Program-made: the position numbers and the translations under genes
Origin: CAZXEU01 sp964639665
GTDB lineage: Bacteria; Bacteroidota; Rhodothermia; Rhodothermales; Bin80
Assembly (NCBI GenBank): GCA_964639665.1
Contig: CAZXEU010000150.1
Coordinates: forward strand, 1-52,950
Length of the DNA: 52,950 nt
Direction of reading: 5' to 3'
Notes under the pieces: generated by a model
What the model saw: the letters and a program-made list of their open reading frames with translations, nothing else
Told to the model about the DNA's origin: nothing
Databases searched by the model: none
In this document: positions 35,540 to 43,528 of the stretch, one piece after another
How the letters are laid out: each line of letters begins with the position of its first letter
How positions within the stretch are numbered: the first letter of the stretch is position 1

Positions 35540-37009
35540 ATGGACCTCTCGGGTGCCTACGATACGCTGCTGACGGATCTCCTGGGCGGGTTCTCGCTGG
35601 TGCTGCTATCCGCGGCAGGCGTGGTACTCATCGTGTGGGATGCCTTCAGCAATGATGACCGGCGGCTGCCCTGGGTAGCCGCCGCAGCCCTGATCGTGGC
35701 AACGGTCTGGGAGGCATCCCATCTTTCCGGAGGTCCTCAGACGGCCTTTTATGGCCTGATCCGCGTGGGGGGCCTGGCGTCCTTTATCAACATCGTGATC
35801 TTGCTAAGCAGTCTCGGGGCCATCGTGCTCTCTGTGCCCTACCTGCGGGGCATCCGGCACGGCTACGGAGAAGTGTACGCTCTTGTGCTGCTTGCCACAG
35901 TCGGCATGATGGTCCTGGGCACGGCCAACAACCTGGTAACCATTTTTGTGGGGTTCGAGACCATGTCGGTGGCCCTGTATATCCTTACCGGTCTCGTACG
36001 TGAAGATGAAGGAGCGGTAGAGAGCGCGCTCAAGTACTTCTTGTTGGGAGCGTTTTCTACCGGGTTCTTCCTCTACGGTATCGCGCTGCTTTACGGTGCG
36101 ACGGGAACGATGTACTTGCCGGATATGGCGGCCGGGCTTGAGGCAAGCGGGGCACAGCTGCTGTTCGGGGCGGGAATTGGGCTGTTCCTGATCGGCTTCC
36201 TGTTCAAGGTCAGCGCCGTGCCATTTCATATGTGGACCCCCGACGTTTACCAGGGCGCGCCCACGCCCCTTGCGGGCTACATGTCAACGGCGTCAAAGGC
36301 CGCGGCCTTTGCGGCATTGGTACTGGTCCTCTTCCACGGACTCGGCAGCGAAACCAGTTGGCAGACGGTCCTGGCCCTTGTAGCGCTGGTCACGATGGTG
36401 GTTGGCAACCTCCTCGCGATTTCCCAGAACAACGTCAAGCGCATGCTCGCCTATTCGTCCATTGCGCATGCAGGCTATGTATTGGTGGCGCTGGCGGCCG
36501 GGACGCCGGAGGGCTATTCGGGCGCCGTCTATTACCTCCTGGTCTACGCCCTGATGAACACGGGAGCCTTCGGCGTCATGGCTTTTCTGGAATGGGACGG
36601 GAAGGAGGGGCGCGTCCAGACCCTGGATTCACTTGCCGGTGTCGGATTTCGGCAACCGTTTCTCGGCGTAGTCATGGTAGTTTTCATGTTCAGCCTGACG
36701 GGCTTTCCACCCTTCGGCGGATTCTTTGGCAAGATTGCCGCCTTTGCTCCTGCAGTGGACGCAGGATTGACCTGGCTTGTGGTTGTCGGCGTGTTGGCGA
36801 GCGTGCTCTCGGGCTATTATTATCTGCGGGTTCTGTTCGTTTTCTGGATGCGTGAGCCTGCAGGCGATCGCTCGTTCCAGGTGCCGCGCTCGGCGGTGGC
36901 TGTACTGGCAGCCTGCGCCGTGGCACTGGTCGTGATCGGGTTTGTGCCCGCCATTCGTGATCTGACATTCGGGTTTTTCGAGGGGGCACTGTTGGCCCGC
37001 CTCCCGTGA
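35540..37009 (+). CDS. nuoN: NADH-quinone oxidoreductase subunit N
   Basis: A 489-residue antiporter-like subunit with about 14 membrane helices. Motifs are FVGFETMSVALYILTGL (conserved Glu), ALKYFLLGAFSTGFFLYGIALLYG (conserved Lys region), FHMWTPDVYQGAPTPLAGYMSTASKAAAF, and YSSIAHAGYVLVAL. The length is normal. It follows phhB by 10 bases. The two genes inserted between nuoM and nuoN depart from the standard J-K-L-M-N order. Confidence 0.96.
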   Translation: MDLSGAYDTLLTDLLGGFSLVLLSAAGVVLIVWDAFSNDDRRLPWVAAAALIVATVWEASHLSGGPQTAFYGLIRVGGLASFINIVILLSSLGAIVLSVPYLRGIRHGYGEVYALVLLATVGMMVLGTANNLVTIFVGFETMSVALYILTGLVREDEGAVESALKYFLLGAFSTGFFLYGIALLYGATGTMYLPDMAAGLEASGAQLLFGAGIGLFLIGFLFKVSAVPFHMWTPDVYQGAPTPLAGYMSTASKAAAFAALVLVLFHGLGSETSWQTVLALVALVTMVVGNLLAISQNNVKRMLAYSSIAHAGYVLVALAAGTPEGYSGAVYYLLVYALMNTGAFGVMAFLEWDGKEGRVQTLDSLAGVGFRQPFLGVVMVVFMFSLTGFPPFGGFFGKIAAFAPAVDAGLTWLVVVGVLASVLSGYYYLRVLFVFWMREPAGDRSFQVPRSAVAVLAACAVALVVIGFVPAIRDLTFGFFEGALLARLP

Positions 37010-37021
37010 CCCTGAAGTGCG

Positions 37022-37558
37022 ATGGTAGACCTGATTCGCGAACTCATTCCCCACGCGCCGAACCTGGGGCTCTACCTGGCTCCGCATATTCCGTCCAGGA
37101 AGCTGAACAACGCCATCAAGGATTACGCGCCTTCACTGCGTCCCGCAGAAGTCGTCGCACTTTTTGACGCAACGCGAATGGGCAGTGCCAAGGACGGGAT
37201 TCTGCTGGCAGCCAGTCACATGGTATTTCAGAACAGTGACCTCGAGGCACCGCAGGAGGTTTACTACGAGGAAATCGTGCAAGTGGAGCGGAAAACCGGC
37301 TTGCTGAAGGGGGCCAGAATTGCGGTGCACGTCAACAGGGGACGCGCCACGTTTCCGGTCGAGCTGAACCTTGCTGCCAAGCCCAAGGCGGCGGAATTCG
37401 TGTACCGGCTGTTGCACGAGGTCATGCTGCGGCCTCCTGCGACCAGTGCGGTCAATACCGACTGGGATGCCGTCGTGGCGGCGCTCAGGAAGCTTCGCGA
37501 CAAGGGAGCCCTGACGGAGACGGACTACGGTCGCATCCTGACGATCCGGCACAAGTAG
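37022..37558 (+). CDS. PH-like (YokE-type) domain protein with SHOCT-like C-terminus
   Basis: A 178-residue cytoplasmic protein. The segment IPSRKLNNAIKDYAPSL, then EVVALFDATRMGSAKDGILLAASHMVF, matches the bacterial PH-like pattern that ends 'fGs.kdG.llT..gi'. The C-terminal 35 residues (AVVAALRKLRDKGALTETDYGRIL) are a SHOCT-type helical pair, commonly found at the ends of such proteins. It starts 12 bases after nuoN and is probably the last gene of that unit. It may tether or regulate membrane assemblies; no enzymatic motif is seen. Confidence 0.75.
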   Translation: MVDLIRELIPHAPNLGLYLAPHIPSRKLNNAIKDYAPSLRPAEVVALFDATRMGSAKDGILLAASHMVFQNSDLEAPQEVYYEEIVQVERKTGLLKGARIAVHVNRGRATFPVELNLAAKPKAAEFVYRLLHEVMLRPPATSAVNTDWDAVVAALRKLRDKGALTETDYGRILTIRHK

Positions 37559-37626
37559 CCCCGGGCCCCTTGCCAAAACAATAGCCCCTGTCGGCGTGTT
37601 AAACCTGACTCCTTAAACAATTACCT

Positions 37627-37632
37627 GGAGGG
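37627..37632 (+). promoter_or_regulatory. Strong ribosome binding site of the superoxide dismutase gene
   Basis: GGAGGG lies 7 bases before the ATG at 37640. Most genes in the window lack such a site, which points to high translation of the dismutase. The 81-base gap before the gene likely also holds its promoter. Confidence 0.6.
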
Positions 37633-37639
37633 ATACCTT

Positions 37640-38251
37640 ATGGCCTTCGCGTTGCCTGATCTGCCGTACGCTTACGATGCATTGGAGCCCCACATAGATG
37701 GAAGAACGATGCGGATACACCACGGAAAGCACCACCAGGCATATACCAACAATTTGAATGCGGCCATTGCAAGCGAAGCGGGCCTTGAGGGACGCTCGAT
37801 CGAGGACATCCTCCGCAATATGGCTGACGTACCGGCGTCCATTAAGGGCGCCGTGCAGAACAACGGGGGCGGCTACGCCAACCATAATTTATTCTGGACG
37901 GTAATGTCACCGGACGGAGGAGGGGATCCGACGGGAGCCCTGGCACAGGCCATAACGCAGACTTTCGGGTCTGCCAGCGATTTCAGAGCGGTGTTTTCCG
38001 CCGCTGCAGGAACCCGCTTTGGCAGCGGGTGGGCCTGGCTGGTCGTGACCGCAGCAGGCGATCTCATGGTCTACTCAACCGCCAATCAGGACAGCCCGCT
38101 CATGCAGGGGGATACGCCCATACTGGGACTGGACGTCTGGGAACACGCCTACTACCTCAATTACCAGAACCGCCGGCCTGACTACGTTGCGGCCTTCTGG
38201 AACGTAGTAAACTGGGATCAGGTAGCTCGCAACTACGCTGATTGTACTTAG
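37640..38251 (+). CDS. sodA: Superoxide dismutase (Mn/Fe family, Mn-like)
   Basis: A 203-residue iron/manganese superoxide dismutase. The metal ligands are H27, H82 in ANHNLFW, D165 in LDVWEH, and H169. The C-terminal signature DVWEHAYYLNYQNRRPDYV is complete. Gln150 in TANQDSP sits where Mn-type enzymes hold the active-site Gln, so Mn is favoured, but cambialistic use cannot be excluded. There is no signal peptide, so it is cytoplasmic. It has a strong ribosome binding site, and its stop lies within the probable start of the phosphopantetheinyl transferase gene. Confidence 0.95.
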   Translation: MAFALPDLPYAYDALEPHIDGRTMRIHHGKHHQAYTNNLNAAIASEAGLEGRSIEDILRNMADVPASIKGAVQNNGGGYANHNLFWTVMSPDGGGDPTGALAQAITQTFGSASDFRAVFSAAAGTRFGSGWAWLVVTAAGDLMVYSTANQDSPLMQGDTPILGLDVWEHAYYLNYQNRRPDYVAAFWNVVNWDQVARNYADCT

Positions 38252-38894
38252 GGCGGATCTTGACCTGCCGTCAGGATTTGCGCTTAGTTGGCAGTCAGGA
38301 GAGGCGGATCCTGCCCTGCTGACGGACGCGGAGCGCCGGCGCGCGGCGGGCATCGGGCACCCTGGGCGGCGCCGGCACTTTGTTCTCGGGCGGATTGCGG
38401 CGCGGACGGTGCTCGCCGAGTTCCTGGAGGTGGAGCCACAAGCCGTTTCGCTCCACGTAGCCTCGGACGGGGCACTGGAAGTAGCCGGATCGCCGCTATT
38501 TGTTTCGATAGCGCATTCGGGCAATTGCGCGGTTGCCGCAGCAGGCCCCCGGGCGCTGGGCGTGGACCTGGAACGGATTCAGCCGAGAAACCCCGGGCTC
38601 ATCCGTCGCATCGCGCGCGAGGAGGAGCGCAGCATGCTGGCGGCGCTACCGCTAGACGAAACGAGGATCGTTATCCTGGCATGGACGCTTAAGGAGGCGG
38701 TGCTGAAGGCCACCGGCACGGGCCTCAGGCGCGCGATGCGGGACCTGGTGCTGGATCTGGATGTGCGGCGTCAGCGAGGCCGCTGCATATTTCCGGATCG
38801 CGCGCCCATGTACTTGTGTTACGGCGAGCGGAGCGGCTTCATGGTCTCACTCGCCATGGAGGATGCGCGCGGCGTCAGTTCACCACGTCCTTGA
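38241..38894 (+). CDS. 4'-phosphopantetheinyl transferase, probable non-standard start codon
   Basis: The family core is clear: GVDLERI binds Mg/CoA, and WTLKEAVLKATGTGL is the WxxKEAxxK signature. An in-frame GTG at 38409 would give only 161 residues and remove the conserved N-terminal block. Reading the same frame upstream gives ALLTDAERRRAAGIG and RRRHFVLGRIAARTVLAEF, which is family-like. Between the upstream TAG at 38223 and 38409 there is no ATG, GTG or TTG, so I place the start at the ATT at 38241 (217 residues), or CTG nearby. This overlaps the sodA stop. It activates carrier proteins by transferring phosphopantetheine from CoA. A sequencing frameshift is the main alternative. Confidence 0.75.
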   Translation: MVLRADLDLPSGFALSWQSGEADPALLTDAERRRAAGIGHPGRRRHFVLGRIAARTVLAEFLEVEPQAVSLHVASDGALEVAGSPLFVSIAHSGNCAVAAAGPRALGVDLERIQPRNPGLIRRIAREEERSMLAALPLDETRIVILAWTLKEAVLKATGTGLRRAMRDLVLDLDVRRQRGRCIFPDRAPMYLCYGERSGFMVSLAMEDARGVSSPRP

Positions 38895-40173
38895 TCGTAA
38901 CCAGGCCTACCCGATTGGAACTGCTCTGGTGTATGAGCAGCTTGTTTTCGCGCGTTACCCACACGTGGCGCACTATGCCCACGCCGGAGGGAATCTCCCA
39001 GCTCTGGAATGTCTCCGTTTCGGGATCGAATCGAACCAGGGCATCCGGCCGCATACCGGATTCATTGTACCAGATCTTGTCGTTGATCACCGCCAGCGAG
39101 TAGGGATGCGAAGTAGGTCCGCTTGGTGAATCCCATTGCTCCACTTCGCCGGTCTCGGGATCCAGTCTGCCTATGCGGCCCAGCGTTGAATTGACGAACC
39201 ACACCTGGCCGTCGCTGTCGAGGCCCAGTCTCCTTATGCGTGTGCGCTCGTCCGGGATGTCGTAGTAGCGGATCTCCATGGTCTCCGGGTCCATGGCTGC
39301 GAGCTTGTTGGTTCCGTTGTAAGCAACCCAGAGTTTGCCGTCCTCGGCAACCCGGATGCCATACGGGCGGGGTTCCGTAGGGACCTCCGTCAGTGCACCG
39401 GTAAGCGTGTCCAGCCTTCCGAGCTGGCCTGCTCCCTGAGCCGTGAAATACAGCATGCCGTTGGGGTGGAAGGCTGCCGTATGGGGATCGCGGGAGGCCG
39501 TCTTGAATTCCTTGATGTCACCGGTTGCGGGATCAAGGCGGCCAATGGTGCCATTGCTGTTGCCGGTATACCAGATGCTTCCGTCCTCTGCCGGAATAAT
39601 GCTGTGCGGCCGCGCTTCCGGCGGAAGCGGGTATTCCTTCATGGCACCCGTGACGGGATCAAGCCGACCGACCAGGCTTGCCCACATGCCGGTCCACCAG
39701 ATGGATCCGTCCGGTGCCTCGATGGGGTCACGGGATCGCTGGCCGAGGGTTGGAACCATCCATTCCTGAATCTCGACTTCGACCGGCCCGGGCACCAGAG
39801 TCGGCCGGCGCTCCTCCTGCTCGGGAAAATGCTCGGCCAGGTATTCCGCAATCGCGTTGGCGTCGGCTTCGGGCAACTCCACCATGGACTCCATCACCTC
39901 CAGCCAACGTCCGGGTGAGTCGTATCCTGCAGACCGGACGAGGGTTCTACCGGAGTGGCACGAGGAGGCGCACGCGGCCTCAACCAGCTCCTTCGCGGCG
40001 CCATCGGGGAGCTCGACGGGAGCGCCCCCCCGCTGGGCGGTGGCGGTTTGGGACAGGAGCATGCCCACCAGGGCGGAACATGCGAGCACGCGAAGGCCGA
40101 GCGCATTCGGCACTACAGAGCGCGCCGTGTGGTCATTGCGGGAGTTTTCAGTTGGCTTGCACATAGACTTCAT
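38875..40173 (-). CDS. Secreted Vgb-like beta-propeller with N-terminal cytochrome c-like domain
   Basis: A 432-residue exported protein with signal ending TATAQ (43-47). Residues about 55-115 resemble a small cytochrome c domain: CASSCH (68-73), WLEVMESM and AIAEYLAEHFP. The heme motif is CX3CH, one residue longer than standard. The rest is a virginiamycin-B-lyase-type seven-bladed propeller with repeats of the form 'DGSIWWTG...GRLDPVTG.MKEYPLP', 'GSIWYTG..NGTIGRLDPATGD', and so on. Its stop overlaps the convergent phosphopantetheinyl transferase gene by 20 bases. Its start overlaps the kelch gene by 26 bases (or 17 from Met4). Antibiotic lyase activity should not be assumed. Confidence 0.83.
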   Translation of the reverse strand: MKSMCKPTENSRNDHTARSVVPNALGLRVLACSALVGMLLSQTATAQRGGAPVELPDGAAKELVEAACASSCHSGRTLVRSAGYDSPGRWLEVMESMVELPEADANAIAEYLAEHFPEQEERRPTLVPGPVEVEIQEWMVPTLGQRSRDPIEAPDGSIWWTGMWASLVGRLDPVTGAMKEYPLPPEARPHSIIPAEDGSIWYTGNSNGTIGRLDPATGDIKEFKTASRDPHTAAFHPNGMLYFTAQGAGQLGRLDTLTGALTEVPTEPRPYGIRVAEDGKLWVAYNGTNKLAAMDPETMEIRYYDIPDERTRIRRLGLDSDGQVWFVNSTLGRIGRLDPETGEVEQWDSPSGPTSHPYSLAVINDKIWYNESGMRPDALVRFDPETETFQSWEIPSGVGIVRHVWVTRENKLLIHQSSSNRVGLVTIKDVVN

Positions 40174-41266
40174 GCGAATTGATTTCGGTGGCGCCTACTG
40201 TCCGGGACCCGGACGCAATATAGATGCGGTCGTCATGAACGATGGCCTGGATGCCGTGGCGGCCAACCGCAAGCGGAGGCCAGGTGGTCCAAATCTGGGT
40301 AACTGGGTCAAGGGCCTCGACTTCGTCATGCGCCGGGGGCGAGGACGACTGTCCCAGCCATTGCGCACTTTCGCCGCCGATAACGACCAGCTTGCCGTCA
40401 AAGCTCACGGCTGCCGCGCCCGCCCTCTGCGTGGGAATGTTTGCGGCCGGCGGAAGCGTTGACCAGGTGTCTGTAGCGAAGTCGTACACGTCTACCTCGG
40501 CAACCGTCAGCTGCAGCACCTCGCCGGTGGCATACGAGCTCCGCCTTCCGGCTGCTGCGTACAGCATTCCGTCCTGCACCACCGCCTGGAAATGGTCGCG
40601 CGGCCGCGGGGCATCCGCAAGAATGGTCCACGTTCCGGTGGCCGGGTCAAACGCATCCAGCCACGGGACATGGCCATCCGTGTGACCGTTCTGTATCCCC
40701 GAAACCAGATAGAGCCGGTCCTGGTGTGCCGCGACTCCGGCCGCCCCTCTGCGGCGGTTCGGGGGAATTTCCGGGCCCTGGGTCCAGGCATCATCCTCAG
40801 GGTCGTAGATGTAGACGTGGCCAACGGGAGTTTCGTCCGGGAAGCCTCCAGTAAAGGCTCCCATTACGTAGATCCGGCCACCGTGCGCAACAGCCTGGAA
40901 GTGGTGCAATTCGAGCGGAAGGGAGGCGCGCGTCTGCCACGTGGCCGTATACGGGTCATACTCCTGCACCGGTCGTTCGCCTCTGCCTCCGATCAGGAAG
41001 AATCGCTCACCCACCGCTACGTAGCCGTGTTCGTGGCGGTGCATCAGCATGTCGTCGGATGGCAACAGTTCCCACGTCCCCTGGCCGCGGGCAGAGTCGC
41101 AAGCGGCTGCCAAAACCAGCACTACCGCTAGGCCGGCAGTAGTCGCTCGAAATCTACGGTCCCGAGCAGGCTGGCAAGCGCCTGATAGCGACCGGCAGGG
41201 AGCGGCGTGCACGGCGAAGCCAATAGGTCGGGTTACTCGCATCCTTGTAACGCGGAAGCTTGGCAC
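40148..41266 (-). CDS. Secreted kelch-repeat beta-propeller
   Basis: A protein of up to 372 residues. A hydrophobic segment (TTAGLAVVLVLAAAC, about 42-56) followed by DSARGQ acts as a signal peptide, with possible lipidation at the Cys. Starts at Met1 (41266), Met9 (41242) or a later GTG are all possible; the long basic N-terminus makes a later start likely. Kelch repeats run through the mature part: RFFLIGGRGERPVQEYDPYTATW, RIYVMGAFTGG, RLYLVSGIQNG, LYAAAGRRS, LVVIGGESA and IYIASGSRT, about six blades. It is probably a cell-surface or periplasmic binding or oxidase-like protein. It sits between the esterase and Vgb-like genes in the same direction. Confidence 0.82.
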   Translation of the reverse strand: MPSFRVTRMRVTRPIGFAVHAAPCRSLSGACQPARDRRFRATTAGLAVVLVLAAACDSARGQGTWELLPSDDMLMHRHEHGYVAVGERFFLIGGRGERPVQEYDPYTATWQTRASLPLELHHFQAVAHGGRIYVMGAFTGGFPDETPVGHVYIYDPEDDAWTQGPEIPPNRRRGAAGVAAHQDRLYLVSGIQNGHTDGHVPWLDAFDPATGTWTILADAPRPRDHFQAVVQDGMLYAAAGRRSSYATGEVLQLTVAEVDVYDFATDTWSTLPPAANIPTQRAGAAAVSFDGKLVVIGGESAQWLGQSSSPPAHDEVEALDPVTQIWTTWPPLAVGRHGIQAIVHDDRIYIASGSRTVGATEINSHEVYVQAN

Positions 41267-41296
41267 TGCGCGATTCGCCGCAGCATCTACAATATA

Positions 41297-42241
41297 TTAA
41301 TGCTGGTGAAATCCCTGCGAAACAAAATCGAGCACGACGGGCAGACTGTCACGCCAGTAGGTCCACGTGTGCCCGCCATCGCGAATCCTGAATTCGTGGG
41401 GTATTTCACGCTTGCGCAGCGCGATAAAGGCGAGGGCATTGCCTTCGTACAAGAAGTCGTCGTCGCCGCAGTCAATGAACCACCGAACGCTTCGCAAGTC
41501 TTCCTCCGGCAGCGACTCAATGAGGGAAACCGCATTGTGCCTTTTGAAATAGGCATCGATCTCTTCCTCGGAGATTCCCGAGATATCCGTTCCGGACCGC
41601 TCCAGCCCGGAGTCGAACTGCTCCCGCGAAAGCGGGCCGATGTACGCGCTTAGGGGTGCTGCGGCCGAAAACAGGTCCGGGCGATGCAGGGCGTACATGA
41701 AAGAGCCTCCGCCTCCCATTGACAGTCCGGCCACGGCCCTGTAGCGCTTTTGTTTCTTGATCCTGAAGCGGTCCTCAACATGCGGCATCAGCTCGTCAAA
41801 GAAGAAGTCCTCGTAGCGCCAATCGCCCGTGATATTGTTGAAATAGCCGCGCCGTCCCGTGTTGGCATCGGGCATTATGATGACCATGGGCGTAGCCTTG
41901 CCAGCCTTGATCGCCTTGTCCGCGATGTGCAGCACTTCCCCGAACTGTATCCATCCGGTCTGGTCGTCGCCGGCACCATGCAGGAGGTATAGCACAGGGT
42001 AATGGCGCTCTGACTGGTTGTAATCAGGCGGAAAATACACGGCAAAGCTCCGCTCCGAACCCAGTATTTCACTGGTCATGGTCAGATTGTCGTAAACGAT
42101 TCCCGATTGGGCCTGCGCCGGAAAATGGTACAGCGAGATCAGAGCCGCGCCGAGAGTAGGGAATGTCCAAACAGCGAGCCTGCCCAGTGGGCGGCGCAAG
42201 AATGAGTGATCGTGCATGATTGAAAGGGGTAGGTTGGCCAT
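41297..42241 (-). CDS. Secreted esterase, CE1/EstD type
   Basis: A 314-residue exported alpha/beta-hydrolase of the putative-esterase (PF00756) family. The signal peptide ends FPAQAQ (40-45). VLYLLHGAGDDQTGW carries the oxyanion region, the nucleophile is S174 in GLSMGGGG, the acid is in FIDCGDDDFLYEGN, and the catalytic His is in IRDGGHTWTYW. These are the motifs of feruloyl esterases and related enzymes. A start at Met9 (42217) is equally plausible. Its gene ends 31 bases before the kelch gene frame, so they are probably in one transcript. Substrate unknown; carbohydrate ester or S-acyl substrates are possible. Confidence 0.88.
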   Translation of the reverse strand: MANLPLSIMHDHSFLRRPLGRLAVWTFPTLGAALISLYHFPAQAQSGIVYDNLTMTSEILGSERSFAVYFPPDYNQSERHYPVLYLLHGAGDDQTGWIQFGEVLHIADKAIKAGKATPMVIIMPDANTGRRGYFNNITGDWRYEDFFFDELMPHVEDRFRIKKQKRYRAVAGLSMGGGGSFMYALHRPDLFSAAAPLSAYIGPLSREQFDSGLERSGTDISGISEEEIDAYFKRHNAVSLIESLPEEDLRSVRWFIDCGDDDFLYEGNALAFIALRKREIPHEFRIRDGGHTWTYWRDSLPVVLDFVSQGFHQH

Positions 42242-42378
42242 TGTGTTAGTCGATTCATCTGGAAAGCGAGGACCACGAGGCCCTCGCAGGTCGTGCCGGC
42301 TGGAATCTACCCAACAAATCCTACAGCTGTCAGCCTGTGCAGCAAGACCCCGTTAGATCGATCCGCGGATGGGATCGG

Positions 42379-43290
42379 TCATTCGAGGCCAAGCGTGATG
42401 CGAATGGTGGTATCCGCCTTGCTGTTGTGGTTCCAGTAGTCAATCATGGTGGATGCCTTCCGTGAGGCACGCGCAACGACCAGTTCGCCGCCAGCCTGCT
42501 CTCGCCAGCCCGCTATTTGGTGGGGGAATGACGGGTTGTAGCGGATGGAAAGCATGCGGTCACGGTGCTCGTACCGGAGCGTATACACGGCGTCGCCTTC
42601 AGGGGAGGAGGTCCGGCTCGCCACGGCGTCTTCCGCGCGCCATTCGGTGTGTGTGAGCCTCTGGTCCAGAGCGCCTGGAATGACGCGCACGGGACCCAAG
42701 GGCAAGGATTGCGGCGCCAGCCGCAATCGCGTCCAGATCTCGTCTTCAAGAAGTGCCCGCTCGAGGTGCACTGCCTGGTCGCCTTCGGCCTCGAAATAGG
42801 AATACAGCTGCACCCGGTAACCGTCCGGCACCAGATTCATCTGGGTAAAGGTGTGTCCACACCATTCCTGTACGGTCGCCGTAACCTTTAGCGTATGCGG
42901 ATGCGTTGCGGAGTGGACTGGCGTAAACACAGACGACATCATGGAGTAGGGGTATATGCCGGTGGTAAAGCGCTTCATAAAATTGAGCTTGAGTACATTA
43001 ACGTCACCCTCCGATGGCACATCTACCTTGACGTGCCTGGATTCAGAGAGGTCTTCCGTCACGAATATGAGTACCGCGTGGCCGCTGCGCACTTCTCCGT
43101 AACGGGATTGTTCGAGCGCATAGCTCGTGATTTCCGCCTTACCCTGGTACCAATACTCTCCGAACTGCGGGCTGGCGGGATTCGGGGACGGTACGCCAGG
43201 CTGCGTGTCCGTTGCCGGGGCGCCGCATCCTGTCAGCAGGTGCCCCAGAAGCAGGCTGCAGGCGGCGACTTGCACTAGGTGTCTTTTCAT
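42379..43290 (-). CDS. Conserved Bacteroidota lipoprotein (often misannotated as Maf)
   Basis: A 303-residue lipoprotein with lipobox LLTGC (Cys22). Diagnostic text is FGEYWYQGKAEITSYALEQSRYGE, then LKLNFMKRFTTGIYPYSMMSSVFTPV and ATVQEWCGHTFTQMNL, which closely matches a lipoprotein family seen in flavobacteria and relatives. Databases often label that family 'septum formation inhibitor Maf', but it has no Maf fold and the label should be ignored. I chose the ATG at 43290 for the lipoprotein signal. Function unknown. The 137 bases between it and the esterase gene hold nothing recognisable. Confidence 0.82.
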   Translation of the reverse strand: MKRHLVQVAACSLLLGHLLTGCGAPATDTQPGVPSPNPASPQFGEYWYQGKAEITSYALEQSRYGEVRSGHAVLIFVTEDLSESRHVKVDVPSEGDVNVLKLNFMKRFTTGIYPYSMMSSVFTPVHSATHPHTLKVTATVQEWCGHTFTQMNLVPDGYRVQLYSYFEAEGDQAVHLERALLEDEIWTRLRLAPQSLPLGPVRVIPGALDQRLTHTEWRAEDAVASRTSSPEGDAVYTLRYEHRDRMLSIRYNPSFPHQIAGWREQAGGELVVARASRKASTMIDYWNHNSKADTTIRITLGLE

Positions 43291-43528
43291 GGCCGGATCA
43301 TTGTCGCGATGGTGAATTCTCTGTCTCGCGGCTTCTATGCGAAACCGCGAAGGATTGGTCGGACACTTACGCCGGTGGTGGGGCGCTTGCACGAATGCCA
43401 CTCGCATTGGCGCGCGAAAGACTTTGGCATTGAGCAATGCAGTCCGCGCCGTGAACCGAATTTAGCGGAAACCGCATATAATGGAGTATTCCCCGCAAGG
43501 ATCGCCGCCGGTCCATTCACCTCGAACG

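Noticed and set aside
38288..38692. Alternative 134-codon frame over the phosphopantetheinyl transferase
   Set aside because: Gly/Arg-rich without motifs; the overlapping frame carries the GVDLERI and WTLKEA signatures.
43291..43528. Possible cobalamin riboswitch upstream of icmF
   Set aside because: I looked for a B12-box-like element and a regulatory hairpin and saw none.
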